Shown here piece by piece: positions 37,847 through 46,955 of a stretch of 64,000 nt of DNA; within the stretch, counting starts at the first letter, position 1; every line of letters begins with the position of its first letter. A program made the position numbers and the translations under genes. The stretch comes from Gammaproteobacteria bacterium (GTDB taxonomy: Bacteria > Gemmatimonadota > Gemmatimonadetes > Longimicrobiales > Gaopeijiaceae): assembly GCA_009840525.1 (NCBI GenBank), contig VXNP01000125.1, forward strand, positions 1 to 64,000, written 5' to 3'. The notes beneath the pieces were generated by a model. That model was not told the origin of the DNA and ran no database searches. It worked only from the letters and a program-made list of their open reading frames with translations.

Positions 37847-39274
37847 ATGAACTTCCTCACCGGCAAACACATCCACAGGCGTACCTTCCTGCGCGGGATG
37901 GGCGGATCCCTCGCGCTTCCCTTCCTTGACGCCATGGTGCCCGCGGGCACGGGATGGGCCCGGGCCTCGGCCGACCTGGAGCAGACCCGCTTCATCGCCA
38001 TCGAGATCGTGCACGGGGCCTCCGGGTGCACGGAGTGGGGCGCGACCCAGAACCTGTGGTCACCCGCGAAGACCGGCCGCGACTTCGACCTGAGCCCCAC
38101 GGCCATGAAGTCGCTCGCACCCTTCCAGGACTACCTCACCATCGTGAGCAACACGGACGTGCGCATGGCGGACGCCTACACCGCGCCCGAGATCGGCGGC
38201 GACCACTTCCGCTCGAGCGCGACCTTTCTCACCCAGGCGCACGCGAAGCAGACCGAGGGATCGGACGTCTTCGTGGGGACCTCGATGGATCAGCTGTACG
38301 CGCAGCGCTTCGGCCAGGAGACGCCGATTCCGTCGATGCAGCTCTGTATCGAGAACGTGGATCAGGCGGGCGGATGCGCCTACGGCTACGCCTGCGTGTA
38401 CACCGACACCCTGAGCTGGGCCTCCCCCACCGAGCCGCTGCCGATGATCCGCGACCCGCGGGTCGCCTTCGACATGCTCTTCGGAGCGGGCGGCACCCCC
38501 GAGGCGCGCGCCGAGCGGCGCCGGGCCAACCGCAGCATCCTGGACTGGATCGCGGGCGAGGTGGCCGAGTTGAGGATGGTGCTGGCCGGAGAGGACCGGG
38601 TGCGGCTGGAGCAGTACCTGGACAACGTGCGCGAGCTTGAGCGGCGCATTCAGATGATCGAGGAGCAGAACGCGAGCGGCGCAGAGCGCGCCCTGCCGGA
38701 AGCCCCGGCGGGCGTCCCCGACTCCTTCACCGAGCATCTGCAGCTCATGTTCGACCTGCAGGTGCTGGCCTTCCAGACCGATATGACCCGGGTCTTCACC
38801 CTCAAGCTGTCGCGCGACGCGACCAACCGGGTGTATCCCGAGAGCGGGCTGGATCTGCCGTTCCACCCCACGTCGCACCATGGCAACAACCACGAGGAGA
38901 TCCTCAAGTTCCAGCAGTTCAACGAGTTCTTCACGGGTCAGACGCTGTACCTGCTGGAGAAGCTGAGCGAGTCGATGGACGGGGACGCGAGCCTGCTCGA
39001 CCGCAGCATGGTGCTGTACGGATCGCCCATGGGCGACCCCAACGTCCACAACCACCGGCGGGTGCCCATGTTCCTCGCCGGCAAGGCCAACGGCCAGCTC
39101 GAGGGCAACCTGCACCTGCACGCGCCCGACGACACGCCCATGGCCAACGTGATGCTCACCATGCTGCACAAGCTGGGGCTGGACGACCTGGAGGACTTCG
39201 GGGACAGCACCGGCGAGTTCGCGCTGTCGCTGCCTGCCGTGGCGGCCGCCGACGCAAGCAGCTCCAGCCGATAG
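37847..39274 (+). CDS. DUF1552 Tat-exported protein, cassette 3
   Basis: 475-aa DUF1552 paralogue: Tat-like MNFLTGKHIHRRTFLRGMG, GGDHFRSSATFLTQAHAKQT, SHHGNN and YGSPMGDPNVHNHRRVP. The Cys of RRCP in the other copies is Val here, so that Cys is not essential. ATG at 37847 with GGGAGG upstream; the frame extension to 37781 overlaps the preceding gene and is rejected. 31 bases after the diheme gene, 65 before the ankyrin gene. Confidence 0.88.
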   Translation: MNFLTGKHIHRRTFLRGMGGSLALPFLDAMVPAGTGWARASADLEQTRFIAIEIVHGASGCTEWGATQNLWSPAKTGRDFDLSPTAMKSLAPFQDYLTIVSNTDVRMADAYTAPEIGGDHFRSSATFLTQAHAKQTEGSDVFVGTSMDQLYAQRFGQETPIPSMQLCIENVDQAGGCAYGYACVYTDTLSWASPTEPLPMIRDPRVAFDMLFGAGGTPEARAERRRANRSILDWIAGEVAELRMVLAGEDRVRLEQYLDNVRELERRIQMIEEQNASGAERALPEAPAGVPDSFTEHLQLMFDLQVLAFQTDMTRVFTLKLSRDATNRVYPESGLDLPFHPTSHHGNNHEEILKFQQFNEFFTGQTLYLLEKLSESMDGDASLLDRSMVLYGSPMGDPNVHNHRRVPMFLAGKANGQLEGNLHLHAPDDTPMANVMLTMLHKLGLDDLEDFGDSTGEFALSLPAVAAADASSSSR

Positions 39275-39339
39275 GCGAGCGCGAGGGCGATCGCTGAAGC
39301 TCACGAATTCGAGGATATGACGCGCACACTGGAGAGCAG

Positions 39340-41103
39340 ATGAGAGAGATGATGCGCGAAAAGGGAATGAGGGCGGGAGCGGGGAGAACGGATGTCCGAA
39401 GGCCCGCGGCGCTCTTGGCCGCCCTGGTCCTGACGCTCCTGGTCTCGGCGGCGACGCCGCCGGACTCGCCGGTCGCGGATGCGGCCATGCGCGGCGATCA
39501 CCAGTCGGTGCGCGCGCTGCTCCAGCAGGGGGCGGACGTCAACGCCGCCCAGGGCGACGGCATGACCGCGCTCCACTGGGCGGCCGACCGCGGCGACCTG
39601 GAGATGGCACGCATGCTCGTCTACGCGGGCGCCGGCCTGGAGGCGGTGACCCGCATGGCCGAATACACGCCCCTGCACCTGGCCAGCCGGGCCGGCCACG
39701 GGGCGGTGGTGCGCGCGCTGCTGGAGGCGGGGAGCGACCCGGCGGCACTTACCGGCAGCGGCGGTGCGACCCCCCTGCACCTCGCGGCCGCCGCGGGCGA
39801 TGCGAAAGCGGTCGCCGCGCTGATCGAGCACGGCGCCGACGTGGACGGTCGCGAGGAGAGGGCCGGCCAGACGCCGCTCATCTTCGCCGCGGCGCAGGAC
39901 CGGGTCGAGGCGATCCGGGCGCTGCTCGCCGGCGGGGCCGATCCCGCGCTCACCACCACGGTGGTGGACATGGTCGAGCTGGAGGAGTCACTTCGTGGCG
40001 GCGAACAGGACCGAGTGCGCCAGCAGATCAACGCCCAACTCGCCGCCAGGGCGGCGCAGGAACAGAAGGAAGAGGGCGAAGAGGAAGAGAAGCCGGCCGA
40101 GGCGCCCAAGCCCCTCTCCATGGGGCAGCAGGTCGGGCACATGGGCGGCATGACCGCCCTGCTGCACGCGGCGCGTCAGGGTCACGCGGGGGCCGTCGAG
40201 GCGCTCCTCGACGCCGGCGCCGATATCGATCAGGTCAGCGCGGACGGGACCACGCCGATCTTCATCGCCGCCCTGAACGGCCACTTCGACATGGTCCTCG
40301 CGCTGCTGGACCGCGGCGCCGACCCGAACCTGGCCAACCACGCCAACGGGACGCCCCTCTTTGCCACCATCAATCAGCAGTGGATCCCCAAAACCGGGTA
40401 CGCCCAGCCCAACGTTCACCTCCAGCAGAACGCCACCCATATGGAGGTCATGGAGGCGCTCCTGCGGGCGGGGGCCGACCCGAACGCGCGACTCTCCAAG
40501 CGGCTCTGGTTCACCCAGTACGGCGGGAGCATCCTGAGCGTCAACATGATGGGGGCCACGCCCTTCTGGCGCGCCTCCTACGCGGCCGACGTCGCAGCGA
40601 TGAAGCTGCTGGTGGCATACGGCGCCGACCATCGCGTTCCAACGCAGAGGCCGCCTCCGCGCCGCCGCATCGCCTGGGACGAGGATCCGGGCGCGGACAA
40701 GTCGGGGATTCCCGCAGTACCGGTCGGAGGCCCGGGGATCTATCCCATTCACGCCGCCTCAGGCGTCGGCTATGGGCAGGGGTTCGCGGCCAACGCCCAC
40801 CGCCACGCGCCGGACGGCTGGATGCCCGCGATGCGCTACCTGGTGGACGAGCTGGGAGCGGACGTCAACATGCGTGACCACGACGCCTACAACGCGCTGC
40901 ATCACGCCGCCTCCCGGGGAGACACGGAGATGATCCGCTTCCTGGTGGAGCGTGGCGGGGACGTGATGGCCATCAGCCGCATCGGCCAGACGACCGCCGA
41001 CATGGCCAACGGGCCCTACCAGCGCACTACGCCCTACCCGGATGCGATCGCGCTGCTGGAGTCGTTCGGTTCCCTGAACAACAACAACTGCCAGTCCTGC
41101 TGA
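39340..41103 (+). CDS. secreted ankyrin-repeat protein with terminal CxxC, cassette 3
   Basis: 587-aa ankyrin protein with a longer n-region before the signal core (AALLAALVLTLLVSAA) and mature start DSPVADAAMRGD. Ankyrin blocks are split by an acidic linker (KEEGEEEEKPAEAP, about 247-260). The second block carries FWRASYA, GGPGIYPIHAASGVGYGQGF and the motif HRHAPDGW. C-terminus LESFGSLNNNNCQSC-stop. An internal ATG at 39367 is an alternative start. The next cassette begins 31 bases after the stop. Confidence 0.88.
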   Translation: MREMMREKGMRAGAGRTDVRRPAALLAALVLTLLVSAATPPDSPVADAAMRGDHQSVRALLQQGADVNAAQGDGMTALHWAADRGDLEMARMLVYAGAGLEAVTRMAEYTPLHLASRAGHGAVVRALLEAGSDPAALTGSGGATPLHLAAAAGDAKAVAALIEHGADVDGREERAGQTPLIFAAAQDRVEAIRALLAGGADPALTTTVVDMVELEESLRGGEQDRVRQQINAQLAARAAQEQKEEGEEEEKPAEAPKPLSMGQQVGHMGGMTALLHAARQGHAGAVEALLDAGADIDQVSADGTTPIFIAALNGHFDMVLALLDRGADPNLANHANGTPLFATINQQWIPKTGYAQPNVHLQQNATHMEVMEALLRAGADPNARLSKRLWFTQYGGSILSVNMMGATPFWRASYAADVAAMKLLVAYGADHRVPTQRPPPRRRIAWDEDPGADKSGIPAVPVGGPGIYPIHAASGVGYGQGFAANAHRHAPDGWMPAMRYLVDELGADVNMRDHDAYNALHHAASRGDTEMIRFLVERGGDVMAISRIGQTTADMANGPYQRTTPYPDAIALLESFGSLNNNNCQSC

Positions 41104-41134
41104 AGACGCGGCGGCATCCAACGGGCGGAGCACG

Positions 41135-43624
41135 GTGAAGAACGTCACGACTGTCGGACTGCTGGGCCTGATATCGGTTGTACTGGGAGCCTTCGGGGAT
41201 CTCGACACGGTCACCGGGGTCGGTCTGGCCTCGGGCCGGGCCGTGTTGGACGGAGCTTCCCACGCGCCGGTTTCGGACGTCGCCCACACCCCCATCGCGC
41301 CGGCCACCCTCACCGCCGTGGTGCAGCGCTACTGCCAGGTGTGCCACAACGACGCACTCCTGACGGGCAACCTCTCGCTCGCCGGATTCGACGTGGAACA
41401 GGCGCCGTCGCGGCCAGAGACCGCGGAGAAGATGATCCTCAAGCTGCGTGCCGGGATGATGCCGCCCCCCGGGATGCCCCGGCCCGCCGGCGACACCCTC
41501 GTGGCGCTGGTGGAGGAGCTGGAAGGGAGGATGGACGCGGCCGCGCGCGAGGCGCCCAACCCCGGCGGACGCACCTTCCAGCGGCTCAACCAGGCCGAGT
41601 ACGCGAGGTCGATAGAGGACCTCCTGAACCTGCGCATCGACGCTGGCGACTATCTGCCGCCCGATACCAAGAGCGCGAACTTCGACAACATCTCCGAGGC
41701 GCAGCTGCTCTCGCCCACGCTCCTCGACGCGTACATGAACGCGGCCAACCAGATCAGCCGCCTGGCCATCGGCAACCCCGGCGCCCAGCCTGCCGAGCGG
41801 ACCTACACGGTCTCGGGCTACGTCTCCCAGAACGAGCGGGTGCCCGGGGCGCCCTACGGCACGCGCGGCGGCGTGAGCGTGGTCCACCACTTCCCCGCGG
41901 ACGGCACCTACCAGTTCCGCATCGTTTTCGAGCACACCACCACGGGGGAGGGCTTCTTCGGCCAGATCGCCCGCTTCGAGCAGCTCGAGGTCTCGATCAA
42001 CGGCGAGCGGGTGGCGCTGCTGGACGTGGACCAGTGGATGCACATCTCCGATCCGGAAGGCATCTCCATGCGCACCGATCCGGTCTTTGTGCGCGCCGGG
42101 CCGCAGCGGGTGACCGCGGCCTTCGTCAAGCGCACCGAGGGACCGGTGGAAGACCTCATGTCGCCCCACGAATGGTCGCTGGCGGACCGGCACACGGGCA
42201 TCAGCGGCTACGGGCTGACGCTGCTTCCCCACCTTCGGGACCTGGTGATCGGCGGGCCCATCGACGCGTCCGGCGTCTCGGAGACCCCGAGCCGTCAACG
42301 GATCTTCACCTGCCGCCCGGAGTCGGCGCACGAGAGCGAGAGCTGCGCGCGCAGCATCCTGACGGAGCTTGCCGGCAAGGCGTATCGCAGGCCTCTGCTC
42401 GAGCGCGACATCGCGCCGCTCATGGCCTTCTACCGCACCGGAGAGGCGGAGGCGGGCTTCGAGGCGGGCATCGGGACCGCCCTGACGGCCATCCTGGCGA
42501 GCCCGCACTTCGTGTTCCGGATGGAGGAGGCGCCGGCCGACATCCAGCCGGGCGAGACCTTCCGGATCGGCGACGTCGATCTGGCGTCGCGGCTTTCCTT
42601 CTTCCTCTGGGGGACGCCCCCGGACGACGAGCTGATGTCGCTGGCTCGGGAAGGCGCGCTTGCCCGGGAGGACGTCCTGGAGGCGCAGGTTCGGCGCATG
42701 TTGGCCGATCCGCGAGCGGCTTCGCTGGGACCCCGGTTCGCAGGCCAGTGGCTGCGCCTGCAGGATCTGGAGCTGGTTCGTCCGGATCAGTTCTGGTTTC
42801 CCGACTACGACCAGCAGCTCGCCGACGCCATGCTGCGCGAAACCGAGCTGTTCTTCAACCACCTGGTCGAGGCAGACAGGAACGTTCTCGACCTGTACGA
42901 CGCCGACTACACCTTCGCGAACGAGCGCCTGGCGCGGCACTACGGCATTCCCGGAGTGCTGGGCAGCCAGTTCCGGCAGGTGGCCTATCCCGGCGCCGAG
43001 CGGCGGGGCGTGCTGGGTCACGGGAGCATCCTCACCCTCACCTCGGTGGCCAACCGGACCTCGCCCGTGTTGCGCGGCAAGTGGGTCATGGAAGTCCTAC
43101 TGGGGACGCCTCCGCCCCCTCCGCCACCGGGCATCCCGGACCTTGAGGAAACCGAGGACTCGGAGGGCGGACGCATGCTCACCACCCGGGAGCGCATGGA
43201 GAAGCACCGCGCCAACCCGGTGTGCAACGCCTGCCACCAGTTCATGGATCCCATCGGGCTTGCGCTGGACAACTTCGACGTGACCGGGAAGTGGCGCATC
43301 CGCGAGCACGGCATGCCGCTCGACACGCGGGGCACCTTCTACGACGGCAGCACGGTCGCGAGCCCGGCCGACCTGCGCGAGGCGCTCCTGCGGCGGCCGG
43401 AACCGCTCATTCGCACGTTCACGGCGAACCTGATGACCTACGCGCTGGGCCGTCGGACCGAGTACTACGATCAGCCCGCCATCCGCGCCATCGTGGCGGA
43501 GGCGGCGGAAGATGACTACAGGATGTCGTCGTTCATCGCGGGCGTGGTGAAGAGCGACGCCTTCAGATCCAAGAGGGTACCCGAGGCGCTGGCGGAGAGC
43601 GCCCCGCAGCCGCCCGACCGGTAG
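41135..43624 (+). CDS. DUF1592/DUF1588-family diheme cytochrome, cassette 4
   Basis: 829-aa paralogue, GTG start with GGAG upstream. Signal peptide MKNVTTVGLLGLISVVLGAF. Haem sites CQVCH near residue 68 and CNACH near residue 699. Family blocks intact (RLNQAEYARSIEDLLNLR, AYRRP, SPHFVFRMEE, SPVLRGKWVMEVLLG, seven-Pro run). The central region is closest to copy 1 (LDVDQWMHISDPEG against LELDRWMHVSDPNG), so copies 1 and 4 look like the nearer pair. It follows the cassette 3 ankyrin gene by only 31 bases. Confidence 0.9.
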   Translation: MKNVTTVGLLGLISVVLGAFGDLDTVTGVGLASGRAVLDGASHAPVSDVAHTPIAPATLTAVVQRYCQVCHNDALLTGNLSLAGFDVEQAPSRPETAEKMILKLRAGMMPPPGMPRPAGDTLVALVEELEGRMDAAAREAPNPGGRTFQRLNQAEYARSIEDLLNLRIDAGDYLPPDTKSANFDNISEAQLLSPTLLDAYMNAANQISRLAIGNPGAQPAERTYTVSGYVSQNERVPGAPYGTRGGVSVVHHFPADGTYQFRIVFEHTTTGEGFFGQIARFEQLEVSINGERVALLDVDQWMHISDPEGISMRTDPVFVRAGPQRVTAAFVKRTEGPVEDLMSPHEWSLADRHTGISGYGLTLLPHLRDLVIGGPIDASGVSETPSRQRIFTCRPESAHESESCARSILTELAGKAYRRPLLERDIAPLMAFYRTGEAEAGFEAGIGTALTAILASPHFVFRMEEAPADIQPGETFRIGDVDLASRLSFFLWGTPPDDELMSLAREGALAREDVLEAQVRRMLADPRAASLGPRFAGQWLRLQDLELVRPDQFWFPDYDQQLADAMLRETELFFNHLVEADRNVLDLYDADYTFANERLARHYGIPGVLGSQFRQVAYPGAERRGVLGHGSILTLTSVANRTSPVLRGKWVMEVLLGTPPPPPPPGIPDLEETEDSEGGRMLTTRERMEKHRANPVCNACHQFMDPIGLALDNFDVTGKWRIREHGMPLDTRGTFYDGSTVASPADLREALLRRPEPLIRTFTANLMTYALGRRTEYYDQPAIRAIVAEAAEDDYRMSSFIAGVVKSDAFRSKRVPEALAESAPQPPDR

Positions 43625-43706
43625 GCGCGCCGGCGGCCGGGAACCGAAGACGAACCCGGCCGCCCCGCCATCCCGAGCGGCGACGAACCATCCGAGGAGA
43701 GTGGAG

Positions 43707-45140
43707 ATGCACTTCATCACCGGGACACACATCCCCCGCCGTACCTTCCTGCGCGGAGCCGGCGCGACCGTTGCCCTGCCCTTCCTGGACGCCATGGTCC
43801 CGGCGGGGAGCGTCTGGTCACGCCGCGCGGCGGCCGAACCCGCCACCCGCCTGGTTGCCATCGAGATGGTGCACGGAGCGGCAGGCTGCAACGAGTGGGG
43901 CGCCACCCAATACCTGTGGTCTCCCGAGGCGACCGGCCGCAACTTCGACCTCTCCCCCAGTTCGCTGCTTCCGCTCGAGCCTTACCGCGACCGCCTCACC
44001 ATCATCAGCAACACGGACGTGAGGATGGCCGAGGCCAGGATGCCCCACGAGATCGGCGGCGATCACTTCCGTTCGAGCGCCGTCTTCCTCACCCAGGCCC
44101 ATCCGAGGCAGACGCGGGGTTCGGACGTGTTCGCGGGCACCTCGATGGATCAGGTGCACGCGCAGCGCTTCGGGCAGGACACGCCGATCCCGTCGATGCA
44201 GCTCTGCATCGAGAACGTGGACCAGTCGGGGGGCTGCGCATACGGCTACTCCTGCGTCTACACCGACACCATCAGCTGGGCTTCGTCCACCGAACCGCTT
44301 CCCATGATCCGCGACCCGCGGGTAGCGTTCGAGATGTTGTTCGGGGCCGGAGGCACGCCCGAGGAACGCGCCGCCCGCAGACGGACCGACGGGAGCATTC
44401 TCGACTGGATCGCCGGGGAGGTCGCGTATCTCAGGCGAGCGCTCGCGCAGGACGACCAGCAGCGCCTGGATCGCTACCTGGAGAACGTCCGCGAGCTGGA
44501 GCGGAGAATCGAGGGCATCGAGAACCGCAACACCAGCGGAGAGCCGCGCGAGTTGCCCGAGGCGCCGGCCGGAGTCCCGGACTCCTTCACCGAGCACATG
44601 CAGCTCATGTTCGACATCCAGGTGCTGGCCTTCGCATCCGACGTCACGCGCGTGTTCTCCTTCAAGACGGGCCGTGACGCGTCTTCGCGGGTCTACACCG
44701 AGAGCGGCATCGACAAGGCCTTCCACCCGGCCTCGCATCACGGGGGCAACGAGGAGGCGATTCTCGACTTCGCCCGCATCAACACCTTCCAGGCGGGGCA
44801 GCTTCCGTATCTCCTGCAGAAGCTGGAGGAGACGACGGAGGGCGACGCCACGCTGCTCGACAAGACCATGGTCATCTACGGCTCGCCGATGGCGGACGGG
44901 AACCTGCACAACCATCGCCGCTGTCCGCTCATCGTGCTGGGCGGCGCGAACGGGCGCCATGAAGGCGGGCTGCACCTGAAGGCTCCCGACGGCACCCCGA
45001 TGGCCAACGTGATGTTGAGCATGCTGCACTCCCTGGGACACGACGACAGGGACAGCTTCGGTGACAGCACGGGCGAGTTCCGGTTGAGCTACCCGGCAAT
45101 GGCCGCCGAGGCTGCCGGCCGATCCAACCAGGGCCGCTGA
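43707..45140 (+). CDS. DUF1552 Tat-exported protein, cassette 4
   Basis: 477-aa DUF1552 paralogue: MHFITGTHIPRRTFLRGAG, GGDHFRSSAVFLTQAHPRQT, SHHGGN and YGSPMADGNLHNHRRCP, all nearest to copy 1. ATG at 43707 rather than GTG at 43701, by comparison with the paralogues. 82 bases after the diheme gene. Its stop overlaps the ankyrin start by one base (TGATG). Confidence 0.88.
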   Translation: MHFITGTHIPRRTFLRGAGATVALPFLDAMVPAGSVWSRRAAAEPATRLVAIEMVHGAAGCNEWGATQYLWSPEATGRNFDLSPSSLLPLEPYRDRLTIISNTDVRMAEARMPHEIGGDHFRSSAVFLTQAHPRQTRGSDVFAGTSMDQVHAQRFGQDTPIPSMQLCIENVDQSGGCAYGYSCVYTDTISWASSTEPLPMIRDPRVAFEMLFGAGGTPEERAARRRTDGSILDWIAGEVAYLRRALAQDDQQRLDRYLENVRELERRIEGIENRNTSGEPRELPEAPAGVPDSFTEHMQLMFDIQVLAFASDVTRVFSFKTGRDASSRVYTESGIDKAFHPASHHGGNEEAILDFARINTFQAGQLPYLLQKLEETTEGDATLLDKTMVIYGSPMADGNLHNHRRCPLIVLGGANGRHEGGLHLKAPDGTPMANVMLSMLHSLGHDDRDSFGDSTGEFRLSYPAMAAEAAGRSNQGR

Positions 45141-46930
45141 TGCGGTCGGGACGGACGGTGTCCCGGGGGAGACGCGGCTTCCGGCTGAGCGCGGGAGCTG
45201 TCGCGCTTCTGCTGTGGACCGCCGCCGTCGACTCGCCGGTGGCGGACGCGGCCATGAGGGGAGACGCCGACGCCGTGGAGGCACTGATCGCCCAGGGCGC
45301 CGATGTGAACCTCCCCCAGGGCGACGGCATGACCGCGCTGCACTGGGCCTCGGAGCGGGCCGACGCCGCCCTGTTGCGCGTCCTGTTGGACGCCGGGGCC
45401 ACCGTCGACGCCGTCACCCGTATCGGTGACTACACCCCGCTGCACCTCGCCGCCAAAGCGGGGAGCGCCGACGCCGTGGAGGCACTGCTGGAAGCGGGGA
45501 GCGACCCCCTTGCGGTGACCGCGACCGGTGCCGTGGCGGCCATGCACTTCGCGGCCGGAGCCGGCAGCGCGGATGCGGTGGCCGCCCTCGCCCGCCATGG
45601 CGCCGAAGTCGATGCCCGCGAGTCGGAGCGGGCACAGACGCCGCTCATGTTCGCCGCAGCCAACGACCGGGTGGAGGCGGTGCGGGCTTTGTTGGCGGAG
45701 GGGGCCGACCTGACGCTCCGCACCCGGGTCGTGGACATCGTGGACCTCGCCGCCGTGGACCGGGAGGCGGGGGAGGCGCGGGACGCAGTGCTGGAGGGGT
45801 TCCGCGCACAGGCCGAGGACCCGCGCTCCTGGCGGCCCACGCCCGAGCAGGTGCAGGCCGCGGTACGGGCCGGCCATGAGGTACAGGCCTCCCGGTCGCG
45901 GGCCGCATCCGAACAGGAAGAGGGGGAAGTAGCCCCGGACGCCTTCCCCGGATACACGGGGCTGGTGGGCGCCCAGGGCGGGATGACGGCGCTCCTGCAC
46001 GCGGTTCGCGAGGGGCATGTGGAGACGGTCCTGGCGCTGCTGGACGCAGGCGCGGACATCAACGGCGCGAGCGGCGGCGACCACACCAGCCCGCTGCTCA
46101 TGGCAACCATCAACGGTCATTTTGACCTGGCCATGACTCTCCTCGGCCGGGGAGCCGATCCGCGCACAGCGAGCGACGCCGGGGCGACCCCGCTTTACGC
46201 CACCATAAACGCCTACTGGGTCCCGAAGTCGCGCTATCCCCAGCAACAGGCCTATCAGCAGCAGCAGACGACCTACCTGGAGCTGATGGAAGCGCTGCTG
46301 GAAGGCGGCGCCGACCCCAACGCGCGTCTGACCCGGCACCTGTGGTACATGTCCTACACCTTCGACCTGTTGCGGGTGGACACCCAGGGCGCCACCCCCT
46401 TCTGGCGCGCCGCCTACGGGACCGACGTGGAGGCCATGAAGCTGCTCGTGGCGTACGGCGCCGATCCTTCCATACCGACCATGAAGCCGCCCGAGCGGCG
46501 CAGGGGCGGTGCGGACGCCGAGGATCCGTCCGGGTTACCGTCGGTGCCGGTGGGAGGCCCCGGGGTGTACCCGATTCACGCCGCCTCGGGCGTGGGCTAC
46601 GGAGAGGGATTTGCGGGCAATTCCCACCGGCACGCTCCCGACGGCTGGCTGCCCTCCGTGAGGTATCTTGTGGAGGAGCTCGGGGTCGACATCAACGCGC
46701 GCGACCACAACGGATACAACGCCCTGCATCATGCTGCCTCGCGCGGCGATGTGGAGATGATCCGCTACCTGGCGGAGCGTGGGACGGACGTATTGGCGGT
46801 CAGCCGGAGAGGGCAGACGACGGCCGATATGGCAAACGGCCCGTATCAGCGCACCCAGCCCTTTCCGGACGCGCTGGAACTGCTCGAGAGCCTGGGGGCG
46901 CACAACAACGACAACTGCGTGTCCTGCTGA
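45140..46930 (+). CDS. secreted ankyrin-repeat protein with terminal CxxC, cassette 4
   Basis: 596-aa ankyrin protein. Arg-rich n-region, signal core AGAVALLLWTAA, mature start DSPVADAAMRGD. Two ankyrin blocks with an acidic linker between (SEQEEGEVAPD). The second block has LWYMSYTFDLL, FWRAAYG, GGPGVYPIHAASGVGYGEGF and HRHAPDGW. C-terminus LESLGAHNNDNCVSC-stop. The start is fixed by the TGATG overlap with the DUF1552 gene. Only 25 bases separate it from the convergent DUF4168-like gene. Confidence 0.88.
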   Translation: MRSGRTVSRGRRGFRLSAGAVALLLWTAAVDSPVADAAMRGDADAVEALIAQGADVNLPQGDGMTALHWASERADAALLRVLLDAGATVDAVTRIGDYTPLHLAAKAGSADAVEALLEAGSDPLAVTATGAVAAMHFAAGAGSADAVAALARHGAEVDARESERAQTPLMFAAANDRVEAVRALLAEGADLTLRTRVVDIVDLAAVDREAGEARDAVLEGFRAQAEDPRSWRPTPEQVQAAVRAGHEVQASRSRAASEQEEGEVAPDAFPGYTGLVGAQGGMTALLHAVREGHVETVLALLDAGADINGASGGDHTSPLLMATINGHFDLAMTLLGRGADPRTASDAGATPLYATINAYWVPKSRYPQQQAYQQQQTTYLELMEALLEGGADPNARLTRHLWYMSYTFDLLRVDTQGATPFWRAAYGTDVEAMKLLVAYGADPSIPTMKPPERRRGGADAEDPSGLPSVPVGGPGVYPIHAASGVGYGEGFAGNSHRHAPDGWLPSVRYLVEELGVDINARDHNGYNALHHAASRGDVEMIRYLAERGTDVLAVSRRGQTTADMANGPYQRTQPFPDALELLESLGAHNNDNCVSC

Positions 46931-46955
46931 CCGGTTTCCCGGCCATCCCTGACGA

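Noticed and set aside
3294-46930. Cassettes as a mobile element
   Set aside because: No transposase, integrase, terminal repeats or target duplications were seen at cassette borders.
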